Below, in pieces: positions 16,262-24,131 of a DNA stretch of 35,192 bases; position 1 is the stretch's first letter, and every line of letters begins with the position of its first letter. Made by a program: the position numbers and the translations under genes. The notes below the pieces were generated by a model. It saw only the letters and a list, made by a program, of their open reading frames with translations. It did no database searches and was not told the origin of the DNA. Source of the stretch: an uncultured Rikenellaceae bacterium (GTDB lineage: Bacteria > Bacteroidota > Bacteroidia > Bacteroidales > Rikenellaceae); contig CASEGL010000011.1 in assembly GCA_949287525.1 (NCBI GenBank), positions 1 to 35,192 on the forward strand, given 5' to 3'.

Positions 16262-16579
16262 TTACAACAGCGCGTCGATCTTTGCCTTGATGGCGTCTTT
16301 GGGCGATGCGCCGACGAGTTTGTCCTGCATCTCGCCACCGGCCTTCACGAATACGACGAGCGGAATGTTGCGCACGCCGAATTTGATGGCCAGGTCGTTG
16401 TTCTGATCGACGTCGCATTTGCCGATCACTACTTTGCCCTCATACTCTGCAGCGAGTTCTTCGATAACGGGAGTCAGCGCACGGCACGGACCGCACCATT
16501 CTGCCCAGAAATCGATTACGAAGGGTTTGCCGGAGGCTACGAGTTCGTTGTACGCAGCCATGTCGATGTTCTTTGCCAT
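16262..16579 (-). CDS. trxA: Thioredoxin
   Basis: A 105-residue cytosolic thioredoxin with the WCGPC active site (Cys29 and Cys32) in the usual place, the buried DFWAEWCGPC context and the cis-proline loop VRNIPL. It reduces protein disulfides using electrons from thioredoxin reductase. Length and start (MAKNIDMAAYNE…) match the family. It lies 55 bases downstream of dnaE on the same strand. The gap holds no hairpin, so read-through from dnaE is likely, though a separate weak promoter cannot be excluded. A terminator follows its stop. Confidence 0.96.
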   Translation of the reverse strand: MAKNIDMAAYNELVASGKPFVIDFWAEWCGPCRALTPVIEELAAEYEGKVVIGKCDVDQNNDLAIKFGVRNIPLVVFVKAGGEMQDKLVGASPKDAIKAKIDALL

Positions 16580-16634
16580 AACTTTAGCTTTTTAAATGTG
16601 ATGATTGTATTGGTTGTCTTGTCTTTATCCGGAG

Positions 16635-19600
16635 CTAAGCGATCCGGTAGTTGATCTGATTGTTTTCCAAATAGGCGACCAGTTCCTGCGTCAGTGCCAC
16701 CTTGTATTTCCGCGAGAAGAAGACCAGCGAAACCCCCTCATGCGGGTCGATCACCTTGATGCGCAGGTTGATCTTGCCCTTGGCGGCGGTCAGCTGTTCG
16801 GTCAGCTCGGCCGTGGCATCGGGCGTAATATCCTGAATAGGCAGGCTGAGTGTCAGTTCGCTGATCGAGGTAAGCACGTCGTCGAGCATCTGCATCGAGG
16901 TGATCTTCGCCTCGTATTCGGTGTCGCGATAGGGGCGCGGACGCACGCTGCCCTTGACCAGCAGGAAGTAATCCTTGAACAGGTATTTGCGGAAATTCTC
17001 GTAATCCTTGTCGAAGAGGACGAATTCGTGCTGCCCGCTGTAGTCCTCCAGTTTGAATCGTCCGAAGGGTTTGCCCGTCTTGGTATAGAGATTCTGCACC
17101 TCCGTAACCATACCGGCTACCGTGAAATCCTTGTCCTTCAAGTCGTTCAGATTGGCGAACTGGGTCAGCTGCGTGTTGCAGAAGCGCTGGATGACAATCC
17201 GGTAGGCGTCCAGCGGATGCGACGAGAGGTACATGCCGATCATCGCCTTCTCGTTGTTGAGCGTCTCCAGACGGTTCCAGTCGGGGCATTGCGGCACGAG
17301 GGGCTGCTGGATATCCACCTGGTCGGTGCCGCCGAAGAGGCTCTGCTGGGCCGTATTGCGTTCGGTCTGCATCCGGCTGCCGTAGCGCACCAGCTGTTCG
17401 AGGAAGGTCGGACCGTTCGGGTCGCGCTGGTCGGCCGAGAAGAACTTGCTGCGGTGGAATCCGCTGATCGAGTCGAACGCTCCGGCAAGCGCCATGTTCT
17501 CGATGTTCTTCTTGTTCACGGCGGTCATATTGACCCGCTCCATGAAGTCGTAGATGTTGCGGAACTTGCCGCCCTTTTCCCGCTCATCTACAATGGAGAG
17601 CATGGCGGCTTCGCCGACTCCCTTCACGGCCGCCAGTCCGAAGCGGACGTTGCCCTCGGCATCGGAGGTGAACGACTCGATGCTCTCGTTGATATCGGGG
17701 CCGAGTACCTTGATGCCCATGCGCTTGCACTCATCCATGAAGAAGGCGATCTTGTCCATGCTCGAGAGGTTGCGGCTCAGCAGGGCGGCCATGAACTCCG
17801 AAGGGTAGTGGGCCTTCAGATAAGCCGTCTGGTAGGCGACGTGGGCATAGCAGGTGGCGTGCGACTTGTTGAATGCATAGGAGGCGAATGCCTCCCAGTC
17901 GGTCCAGATCTGTTCGCAGATCGCCGCATCGTGGCCGCGTGCCACGGCGCCGTCGATGAATTTGGGCTTCATCTTGTCCAGCGTGGCGCGCTGTTTCTTA
18001 CCCATCGCCTTACGGAGCGTATCGGCCTCGCCGCCGGTGAAGCCGGCCAGTTTCTGCGACAGCAGCATGACCTGCTCCTGATAGACGGTGATGCCGTAGG
18101 TGTCGTACAGATACTCCTCCATGTCGGGGAACTCGTAGGTCACCGGTTCCTTGCCGTGTTTGCGGGCGATGAAGTTCGGAATCTTGTCCATAGGCCCCGG
18201 CCGGTAGAGGGCGTTCATGGCGATCAGATCCTCGAACCGGTTGGGCTTCAGTTCCCTCAGGTATTTCTTCATGCCGCCCGACTCGAACTGGAAAATGCCT
18301 GTCGTCTCGCCCTTGCTGAAGAGCTGGTAGGTTTTCTTGTCGTCGAGCGGAATCTTGTCTATGTCCAGATCGACGCCCTTCACACGCTTGATGTTGTTCA
18401 GGGCATCCTTGATGATCGAAAGCGTCTTCAGGCCGAGAAAGTCCATCTTGATCAGGCCGACGCTCTCGACCAGACGGCCTTCGTACTGCACGACGTTCAG
18501 GTCGGCATCCTTGGCCGTAGCCACGGGGGCAAACTCCTCCAGGTCGTCCTTGCCGATGATGACGCCGCAGGCATGCACGCCTGTCTGACGCACGGAGCCT
18601 TCGAGTTTCTCGGCATAGCGCAGTACGTTGCGCACCACGGGATTGTCCGATTCGCGCTCCTTGGCCAGTTCGGGCGAATCCTTGTAGGCTCTCTCGAAGG
18701 GGGTCTCGCCCTTGTCGGGCGTCAGCTTGTCGGGTACCAGTTTGGCCAGCCGGTCGCTGTCGGCCAGCGGCAGCTTCTCGACACGCGCCACATCGCGGAT
18801 GGCCAGTTTCGGAGCCATCGTACCGAAAGTCACGATCTGCGCCACCCGTTTTTTGCCGTATTTGCGGATGACGTACTGCAGCACCTCGGCGCGGCCGTCC
18901 TCATCGAAATCGACATCCACATCGGGGAGGGAGATACGGTCGGGGTTCAGGAATCGCTCGAACAGCAGGTCGTATTTCAGCGGGTCGATATTGGTGATCT
19001 TCAGACAGTAGGCCACGACGGAACCGGCAGCCGAACCACGGCCCGGCCCCACCGACACCCCCATGGCGCGTGCGGCGCGGATAAAGTCCGATACAATGAG
19101 GAAGTAACCGGGGAATCCCATCCACTCGATCGTCCGCAACTCGTAGTTCAGACGGTCCATCGTCTTCTGGTCGGGTTCGCCGTAACGCTCCCTCGCGCCC
19201 GCCATGGTCAGCGAGACGAGATAGAGATACTGCTTGGAAACCGTCAGCCATTCGGCCAGCTGCTCGTCGCCTGCGGCAAAGTCGTCCAAGGAAGCCACGG
19301 TCTCGGCCGCCGCGCGTTTGGCTTCCAGCGCTGCGATCTGGCTGTTGATCTTCTCCTGCTTGGCCTCGTCGGCATCCTTCAGATCCTTGTGCAGGCGTTC
19401 GATCTGACCGTCGAAACGGCGCAGGTAAACCTTGCGCAGCTCCTCGGCGTCGATGGCAAAGTCGTCCGGCAGGGGGAAATCGGGCATCAGCGGCTTGTGT
19501 TCCAGCTTGTAGCACTGCACCTTGTCGGCAATCTCCATCGTATTGGCCAGCGCCTCGGGGTGATCTTCGAAGAGGGCGGCCATCTCGTCGGGACTCTTGA

Positions 19601-20351
19601 AGAACTCCTGTCCCGTATAGCGCATGCGGTTCGGGTCGTCCAGATCGCGCCCCGTATTTAGGCAGATCAGGTGGTCATGGGCGGCGGCATCCTCCTCCAG
19701 TGTGAAATGGACGTCGTTCGTGGCGATCAGTTTGACGCCGTGGCGGGCAGCCAGATCGACAATCACCTTATTGACCTCCACCTGATGGCGGCAGGTGTCC
19801 GTATCGGGCGCACCCGACAGCGAGCGGTGGAGCTGCAGCTCCAGATAATAGTCGTCACCGAAAAGTTCCTTGAATTCGGTCACGATCCGATCCGCCTCCT
19901 GCAGGTCGCCGCGCATGATGGCCTGCGGCAGTTCGCCGCCCAAACAGGCCGAGCTGCAGATCAGCCCTTCGTGGTACTGATGCAGCAGCGCCTTGTCGAT
20001 ACGCGGCTTGTAGTAGAAACCCTCCGTCCACGAGTAGGAGACCAGCTTCACGAGGTTGTGGTAGCCGACCAGATCCTTGGCCAGCAGGATCAGGTGGTCG
20101 CCGGCCTTCTCGTCCTTGTCCTTTTCCAGATGGTTTTTCACCACATAGACTTCGCAGCCGAGAATCGGTTTGATGCCGGCGGCGTTGGCCGTGTCGTAAA
20201 ACTCCTTCACGCCGAACATGTTGCCGTGATCCGTAATGGCCACAGCGGTCATGCCGAACTCCTTGGCCCGTTTGATGAGCGAAGGGATCGACGCAGCTCC
20301 GTCCAGAATGGAATACTGCGTATGTACGTGAAGGTGTGTAAATTGTGGCAT
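16635..20351 (-). CDS. dnaE: DNA polymerase III alpha subunit
   Basis: A 1238-residue replicative polymerase (the E. coli protein is 1160). An N-terminal PHP domain starts at FTHLHVHTQYSILDG (residues 4-18). The polymerase core has GPGRGSAAGSVVAYC near residue 433 and the metal-binding PDVDVDFDED near 474. The finger and tandem helix-hairpin-helix regions follow, with an OB fold near residue 1075 (FTVAGMVTEVQNLYTKTG) that binds single-stranded DNA. It works with the beta clamp, whose gene dnaN lies 4 kb away on the other strand. The start at 20351 is supported by the family N-terminus and a promoter box 21 bases upstream. A very long open frame on the opposite strand is a coding-composition shadow. 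Confidence 0.97.
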   Translation of the reverse strand: MPQFTHLHVHTQYSILDGAASIPSLIKRAKEFGMTAVAITDHGNMFGVKEFYDTANAAGIKPILGCEVYVVKNHLEKDKDEKAGDHLILLAKDLVGYHNLVKLVSYSWTEGFYYKPRIDKALLHQYHEGLICSSACLGGELPQAIMRGDLQEADRIVTEFKELFGDDYYLELQLHRSLSGAPDTDTCRHQVEVNKVIVDLAARHGVKLIATNDVHFTLEEDAAAHDHLICLNTGRDLDDPNRMRYTGQEFFKSPDEMAALFEDHPEALANTMEIADKVQCYKLEHKPLMPDFPLPDDFAIDAEELRKVYLRRFDGQIERLHKDLKDADEAKQEKINSQIAALEAKRAAAETVASLDDFAAGDEQLAEWLTVSKQYLYLVSLTMAGARERYGEPDQKTMDRLNYELRTIEWMGFPGYFLIVSDFIRAARAMGVSVGPGRGSAAGSVVAYCLKITNIDPLKYDLLFERFLNPDRISLPDVDVDFDEDGRAEVLQYVIRKYGKKRVAQIVTFGTMAPKLAIRDVARVEKLPLADSDRLAKLVPDKLTPDKGETPFERAYKDSPELAKERESDNPVVRNVLRYAEKLEGSVRQTGVHACGVIIGKDDLEEFAPVATAKDADLNVVQYEGRLVESVGLIKMDFLGLKTLSIIKDALNNIKRVKGVDLDIDKIPLDDKKTYQLFSKGETTGIFQFESGGMKKYLRELKPNRFEDLIAMNALYRPGPMDKIPNFIARKHGKEPVTYEFPDMEEYLYDTYGITVYQEQVMLLSQKLAGFTGGEADTLRKAMGKKQRATLDKMKPKFIDGAVARGHDAAICEQIWTDWEAFASYAFNKSHATCYAHVAYQTAYLKAHYPSEFMAALLSRNLSSMDKIAFFMDECKRMGIKVLGPDINESIESFTSDAEGNVRFGLAAVKGVGEAAMLSIVDEREKGGKFRNIYDFMERVNMTAVNKKNIENMALAGAFDSISGFHRSKFFSADQRDPNGPTFLEQLVRYGSRMQTERNTAQQSLFGGTDQVDIQQPLVPQCPDWNRLETLNNEKAMIGMYLSSHPLDAYRIVIQRFCNTQLTQFANLNDLKDKDFTVAGMVTEVQNLYTKTGKPFGRFKLEDYSGQHEFVLFDKDYENFRKYLFKDYFLLVKGSVRPRPYRDTEYEAKITSMQMLDDVLTSISELTLSLPIQDITPDATAELTEQLTAAKGKINLRIKVIDPHEGVSLVFFSRKYKVALTQELVAYLENNQINYRIA

Positions 20352-20372
20352 GGCGACCGGTTTCTATCTTGA

Positions 20373-20380
20373 CAAAGATA
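20373..20380 (-). promoter_or_regulatory. -7 promoter box for dnaE
   Basis: On the minus strand this reads TATCTTTG, matching TAnnTTTG, 21 bases before the dnaE start codon. No clear -33 TTTG is seen. Confidence 0.5.
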
Positions 20381-20526
20381 CGCATTTATGCCGAGACTCT
20401 TCACACTTTCCGCGGATGTCCGTGCGGTTGGGCGATTGTTTTTCCCTATGCGCCGGCAGACAAAACCGATACGTGATCCGCAGGACGGATTTTCAGCAAA
20501 TTGTTACCACCGCCCGCGCTTTGTAT

Positions 20527-20542
20527 TATATTTGTAACTTTG
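20527..20542 (+). promoter_or_regulatory. Two abutting -7 boxes before the glycosyltransferase operon
   Basis: TATATTTG (20527-20534) is immediately followed by TAACTTTG (20535-20542), both matching TAnnTTTG. An ATTG at 20500-20503 could be the -33 element for the first, although the 23-base spacing is long. The operon starts at 20592. Confidence 0.5.
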
Positions 20543-20591
20543 TTGCCGACAGACCGTTTTTTGCGGCGGCCGCAACGAACCGACACATCAA

Positions 20592-21437
20592 ATGACACTG
20601 CCTATGAAAAACATCTGCGCCGTGACGATGGTGCGCAACGACGATTTCTTCCTGCGCAAATGGATTGCCTATTACGGCGCCCAGCTCGGTGAGGAGAATC
20701 TCTACGTCTTTCTGGACGGCGAGGATCAGTCCGTACCTGAGTGGTGCGGTGCAGCCCACGTGACGGTCTGCAAGCGCAGGGCGGGCAACGTGGCGCATGC
20801 CGACCGGCTGCGGATCGACTTTCTGTCGGCGCAGGCAGCCGACCTGCTCGGGCGCTACGACCTGGTGGTCGGCACCGACGTGGACGAGTTCCTGGTGGTC
20901 GATCCGGCCGCGGGTCAATCCCTGCGTGCCTACCTGAGCGAGATCCGCTGCGCCCCCTGCGTGTCGGGGCTGGGTCTCGACATCGGCCAGCATCTCGACC
21001 TGGAGCAGCCCATCGACCCGTCACGCCCCTTTCTGGAGCAGCGCCGCTTCGCCTTTCTCTATTCGCGCTATACGAAAGCGTCGGTCATCTCCCGGCCGGT
21101 GGCCTGGGGATCGGGCTTCCACCGGGTGCGCGGCCACAACTACCGCATCGATCCGAATCTCTACCTCGTCCATTTCGGCTGTGTGGACTACAACCGGCTC
21201 AAGGAGCGCTCCGGCGACCAGGGGCGACTGGCCGAGGGGTGGGCGAAACATTTTGCCAAACGGGCGCGCACGATCACGATCGTCACGACCCGCAAGGCCT
21301 GCCGCTGGGAGCGGACGGTGCCGTGGGTGCGCCGGATGCAGCGGCTCTGCCGCCCGATCTTCGCATTGAACAAACCCACCACTTTCGGCATCAAATGGGT
21401 GGTGGAAATTCCCGAACGATTCCGCAATCTCGTATGA
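20592..21437 (+). CDS. Family 2-type glycosyltransferase
   Basis: A 281-residue protein; an ATG at 20604 (MKNICAVTMVRND…) fits the family N-terminus equally well or better and would remove four residues. It has the opening fold ICAVTMVRNDDFFLRKWIAY and the metal/nucleotide-sugar motif VVGTDVDEF (DxD near residue 99), as in Glyco_tranf_2_4 proteins. The C-terminal third is basic and rich in Trp and Arg, suggesting membrane association, but I see no strong transmembrane helix. It probably adds a sugar to a cell-surface glycan at the cytoplasmic face. Its TGA stop overlaps the next start (ATGA, 21434-21437), so it is translationally coupled to the first Stealth gene. Donor and acceptor are unknown. 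Confidence 0.8.
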   Translation: MTLPMKNICAVTMVRNDDFFLRKWIAYYGAQLGEENLYVFLDGEDQSVPEWCGAAHVTVCKRRAGNVAHADRLRIDFLSAQAADLLGRYDLVVGTDVDEFLVVDPAAGQSLRAYLSEIRCAPCVSGLGLDIGQHLDLEQPIDPSRPFLEQRRFAFLYSRYTKASVISRPVAWGSGFHRVRGHNYRIDPNLYLVHFGCVDYNRLKERSGDQGRLAEGWAKHFAKRARTITIVTTRKACRWERTVPWVRRMQRLCRPIFALNKPTTFGIKWVVEIPERFRNLV

Positions 21438-22417
21438 AACCGATCGATATAGATGTCGTAATCGCCTGGGTGGACGGCAACGATCCCGTCCATCGCGCCA
21501 AAAGGGCCCGTTATTCCGGCCGGCCGGAGATCGCCCGCGACGACGTGGGCGGCGAAACCCGTTTTGTCTCCACGGGCGAAATCTACTATTGCATTGCCTC
21601 GATCGTGCGCTTCGCACCGTTCGTGCGCCGCATTTTCGTGGTGACGGACGGACAGGATCCGCACGCCGAAGCCTTCCTGACCCGCCATTTTCCGGATTGC
21701 CGCATTCCGGTCGAAGTGGTCGATCATACAACGCTGTTCGCCGGCTACGAGGAGTATCTGCCGACATTCAACAGTCTCTCGATCGAAACGATGCTGTGGC
21801 GCATTCCGGGGCTGAGCGAACACTTCGTCTATTGCAACGACGACTTCTTCGTCGCCGCACCGTTGCAGCCGACCGACTGGTTCGACGGGCAAGGGCGCGC
21901 CGTATGCTACGCATCACGCTTCGGCACCCGATGGGCGGCTTTCCTGCGGGCAGTCAAACCCCGTAAAAACGGCCACCGCCCGTTCGGCCACAAGGACGCC
22001 ATGCTCAATGCGGCACAGCTGCTGCACAGGCCGTTCTTCTACCACCTCGGCCACATGCCCCTGGCACAGCGGCGCAGCGTGCTGGCCGACTGGTTCGGCG
22101 CCCATCCGCAGGAGCTGGTTGAAAACATGCGCCACCGCTTCCGCGAGCCGCACCAGTTCAACCCGCAGGAGTTGTGTTACCTGCTGGGGGTACGCGAGGA
22201 CAAATGCACTGTCCGTTCGCCGAAGGGGCGCACGCTGTTCCTGAAGCCGACTGCCGACAAGGCCGGATACATGGAACGCAAACTGCGCGAGGCGGATCGA
22301 ATGGATCACCTCCAGTTCGGCTGCGTCAATTCGCTGGAGCAGGCGCCGGAAGCCGACCGGCAGCTGTTCGCCGACTGGATGGCACGGCGGATCGGCATCG
22401 ATTTTTCAATGAAATAA
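21434..22417 (+). CDS. Stealth-family sugar-phosphate transferase, copy 1
   Basis: A 327-residue protein with the four conserved Stealth regions: CR1 at the start (IDVVIAWVDGNDP), CR2 (TGEIYYCIASIVRFAP, then RRIFVVTDGQDPH and the FVYCNDDFF motif near residue 140), CR3 (GHKDAMLNAAQLL, GHMP) and CR4 near the C-terminus (FGCVNSLEQ). Stealth proteins transfer hexose-1-phosphate to make phosphodiester-linked surface polysaccharides; human GlcNAc-1-phosphotransferase is a relative. Its length is typical of a minimal Stealth protein. It is translationally coupled to the glycosyltransferase and followed after four bases by a close paralogue. The glycan product is unknown, and no other capsule genes are nearby. 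Confidence 0.85.
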   Translation: MKPIDIDVVIAWVDGNDPVHRAKRARYSGRPEIARDDVGGETRFVSTGEIYYCIASIVRFAPFVRRIFVVTDGQDPHAEAFLTRHFPDCRIPVEVVDHTTLFAGYEEYLPTFNSLSIETMLWRIPGLSEHFVYCNDDFFVAAPLQPTDWFDGQGRAVCYASRFGTRWAAFLRAVKPRKNGHRPFGHKDAMLNAAQLLHRPFFYHLGHMPLAQRRSVLADWFGAHPQELVENMRHRFREPHQFNPQELCYLLGVREDKCTVRSPKGRTLFLKPTADKAGYMERKLREADRMDHLQFGCVNSLEQAPEADRQLFADWMARRIGIDFSMK

Positions 22418-22421
22418 TGTA

Positions 22422-23432
22422 ATGGAACCCATTGACATAGTCATTACCTGGGTCGATGGTGACGACCCTGTCCACAAGGCCAAGCGGCGGCAGTTTCTCG
22501 GCAACGGCCGGGGCGAATCGTTCGAGGAGGTCGCAGCGCCCACCCGTTTCCGGTCGGTAGGCGAAATCTATTTTTGCGTCGCCTCCATCCTGCGTTTCGC
22601 ACCGTTTGTCCATCATATCTACATCGTGACGGATGCCCAGGATCCGCATGCCGACGAGTTTGCCCGCCGCTATTTCCCCGACAACCGCATCCCGATCACC
22701 GTGGTGGACCACCGGGAGATATTCCGCGGCTACGAATCGTTCCTGCCGACCTTCAACAGCCTCTCGATCGAGACCATGCTGTGGCGCATTCCGGGGCTGA
22801 GCGAACGGTTCGTCTATTTCAACGACGACGTGCTGTTGATCGCCCCCGTCACTCCGGAGGACTGGTTCGACGAGCAGGGACGGCCGGTAGTGTTCGGCTA
22901 TTGGCACAAGACCTTCACCACGCGGCTGGAGCGGTGGCTGCGTCTGCCCCGTCACGGCCACAAAGCCTTTACCTACAAGGACAGCATGCTCAATGCGGCC
23001 GACCGGTTGGGTGGCGAAGCCCGCAGCCGGTTCGTGCGGATGATCCACGCGCCGCTGGTGCTGCGCAGAAGCATCTTTGAACGTTGTTATGCCAAACACC
23101 CCGACTGGCTGGTTGAAAATGCCCGCTGGCGGTTCCGGCATGCCCTGCAGTTCAATCCGCAGTCGCTGTTCTTCACGTGGTCGGCGCTCCACAACGCTTG
23201 TGTCCTGAAACGGCAGGGGAAGGAGGTGATCTGCCTGCAGGCCGTACCGGAACAGGCCGAAAAATGCGCACAGCAGCTCCAGGCGGCCATGGCCAACACG
23301 GAAGCCAAATTCTGCTGCGTCAATTCCCTCGACCTCGGCACTCCCGAGCAGCAGCGGAGCATTGTGGAGTGGATCGGCCGGCGGCTGGGGATCGATTTTC
23401 TGGCCATGCACAAGAACGGGAATAAAAAATAG
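22422..23432 (+). CDS. Stealth-family sugar-phosphate transferase, copy 2
   Basis: A 336-residue paralogue of the preceding gene, collinear along its whole length. CR1 reads IDIVITWVDGDDP; the segment from LPTFNSLSIETMLWRIPG onward is nearly identical in both proteins, and at DNA level too; the catalytic-region motif is YFNDDVLL; CR3 has YKDSMLNAADRL and a conserved His-x-Pro (HAPL). The copies differ mostly in the middle (after DWFDEQGRPVV) and in the last 100 residues, which suggests different donors or acceptors after duplication. The start at 22422 follows the previous stop by four bases. All conserved regions are intact, so both copies look functional. Confidence 0.85.
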   Translation: MEPIDIVITWVDGDDPVHKAKRRQFLGNGRGESFEEVAAPTRFRSVGEIYFCVASILRFAPFVHHIYIVTDAQDPHADEFARRYFPDNRIPITVVDHREIFRGYESFLPTFNSLSIETMLWRIPGLSERFVYFNDDVLLIAPVTPEDWFDEQGRPVVFGYWHKTFTTRLERWLRLPRHGHKAFTYKDSMLNAADRLGGEARSRFVRMIHAPLVLRRSIFERCYAKHPDWLVENARWRFRHALQFNPQSLFFTWSALHNACVLKRQGKEVICLQAVPEQAEKCAQQLQAAMANTEAKFCCVNSLDLGTPEQQRSIVEWIGRRLGIDFLAMHKNGNKK

Positions 23433-23441
23433 CCTGGCGCC

Positions 23442-24047
23442 ATGAAGCAGAACTGGAGACCCGGGACAATGATCTACCCGCTGCCGGCCGTGCTGGTCAG
23501 CTGCGGCGAGACCCCCGAGGAATACAACCTGATGACCGTCGCATGGACCGGCACGATCTGTTCCGATCCGGCCATGTGCTACATTTCCGTCCGTCCCGAA
23601 CGCCACTCGTACGCCATCATCCGGCGCACGGGCGAGTTTGTCATCAACCTGACCACCGAAGAACTGGCGCGGGCTACGGACTGGTGCGGCGTGCGCTCGG
23701 GACGCGACCACCGCAAATTCGAGGAGATGGGGCTTACGCCCGGCCAAGGGACGGTCGTGAAGGCACCGATCATCGAGGAGGCGCCCATCTCGATCGAGTG
23801 CCGCGTGCGGCAGGTCGTGCCGCTGGGCACCCACGACATGTTCATCGCCGAGGTGGTCAACGTGCAGGCCGACGAGCGCTACATGGACGAGAACGGCCGT
23901 TTCGATCTGGAACGGGCGCGTCCGATCGTCTATTCGCATGGCGAGTATTTCCGTCTGGGCGAGGCCATCGGCCGCTTCGGGTGGTCGGTGCGCAAAAAGA
24001 AAACGGGCGGCAAGCCGCACCGGCCGGCCGGAAAAGGACGCAAATGA
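23442..24047 (+). CDS. Flavin reductase-like protein (FMN-binding split barrel)
   Basis: A 201-residue protein of the flavin reductase/DIM6-NTAB family. The N-terminal pattern (YPLPAVLVSCG, EYNLMTVAWTGTICSDPAMC, YISVRPERHSY and GEFVINL) forms the split barrel that binds FMN. The C-terminus is very basic (KKKTGGKPHRPAGKGRK), possibly a disordered or nucleic-acid-contacting tail. Such proteins reduce flavin, or hold FMN as a cofactor, using NAD(P)H; the physiological partner is not evident. It lies nine bases after the second Stealth gene, so it is probably the last gene of that transcript. The link looks like neighbourhood rather than a shared pathway. Confidence 0.85.
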   Translation: MKQNWRPGTMIYPLPAVLVSCGETPEEYNLMTVAWTGTICSDPAMCYISVRPERHSYAIIRRTGEFVINLTTEELARATDWCGVRSGRDHRKFEEMGLTPGQGTVVKAPIIEEAPISIECRVRQVVPLGTHDMFIAEVVNVQADERYMDENGRFDLERARPIVYSHGEYFRLGEAIGRFGWSVRKKKTGGKPHRPAGKGRK

Positions 24048-24071
24048 CCGGAGCGGGGCAGCGGCGCATGT

Positions 24072-24102
24072 TTTGCCGAATCGTCGAAAATCGCTACCTT
24101 TG
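24072..24102 (+). promoter_or_regulatory. Promoter of the dnaN operon, -33 TTTG and -7 TACCTTTG
   Basis: TTTG at 24072-24075, a 19-base spacer and TACCTTTG at 24095-24102 give the best full match to the Bacteroidota promoter in this window. The dnaN start codon follows 29 bases later. Confidence 0.7.
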
Positions 24103-24131
24103 AAAGTTAAAAAACCAAAATACGCAATACC

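Noticed and set aside
16605..19661. A 1018-codon open frame antisense to dnaE
   Set aside because: It mirrors the third-position G+C bias of dnaE, has no recognisable domain and lies wholly over a certain gene.
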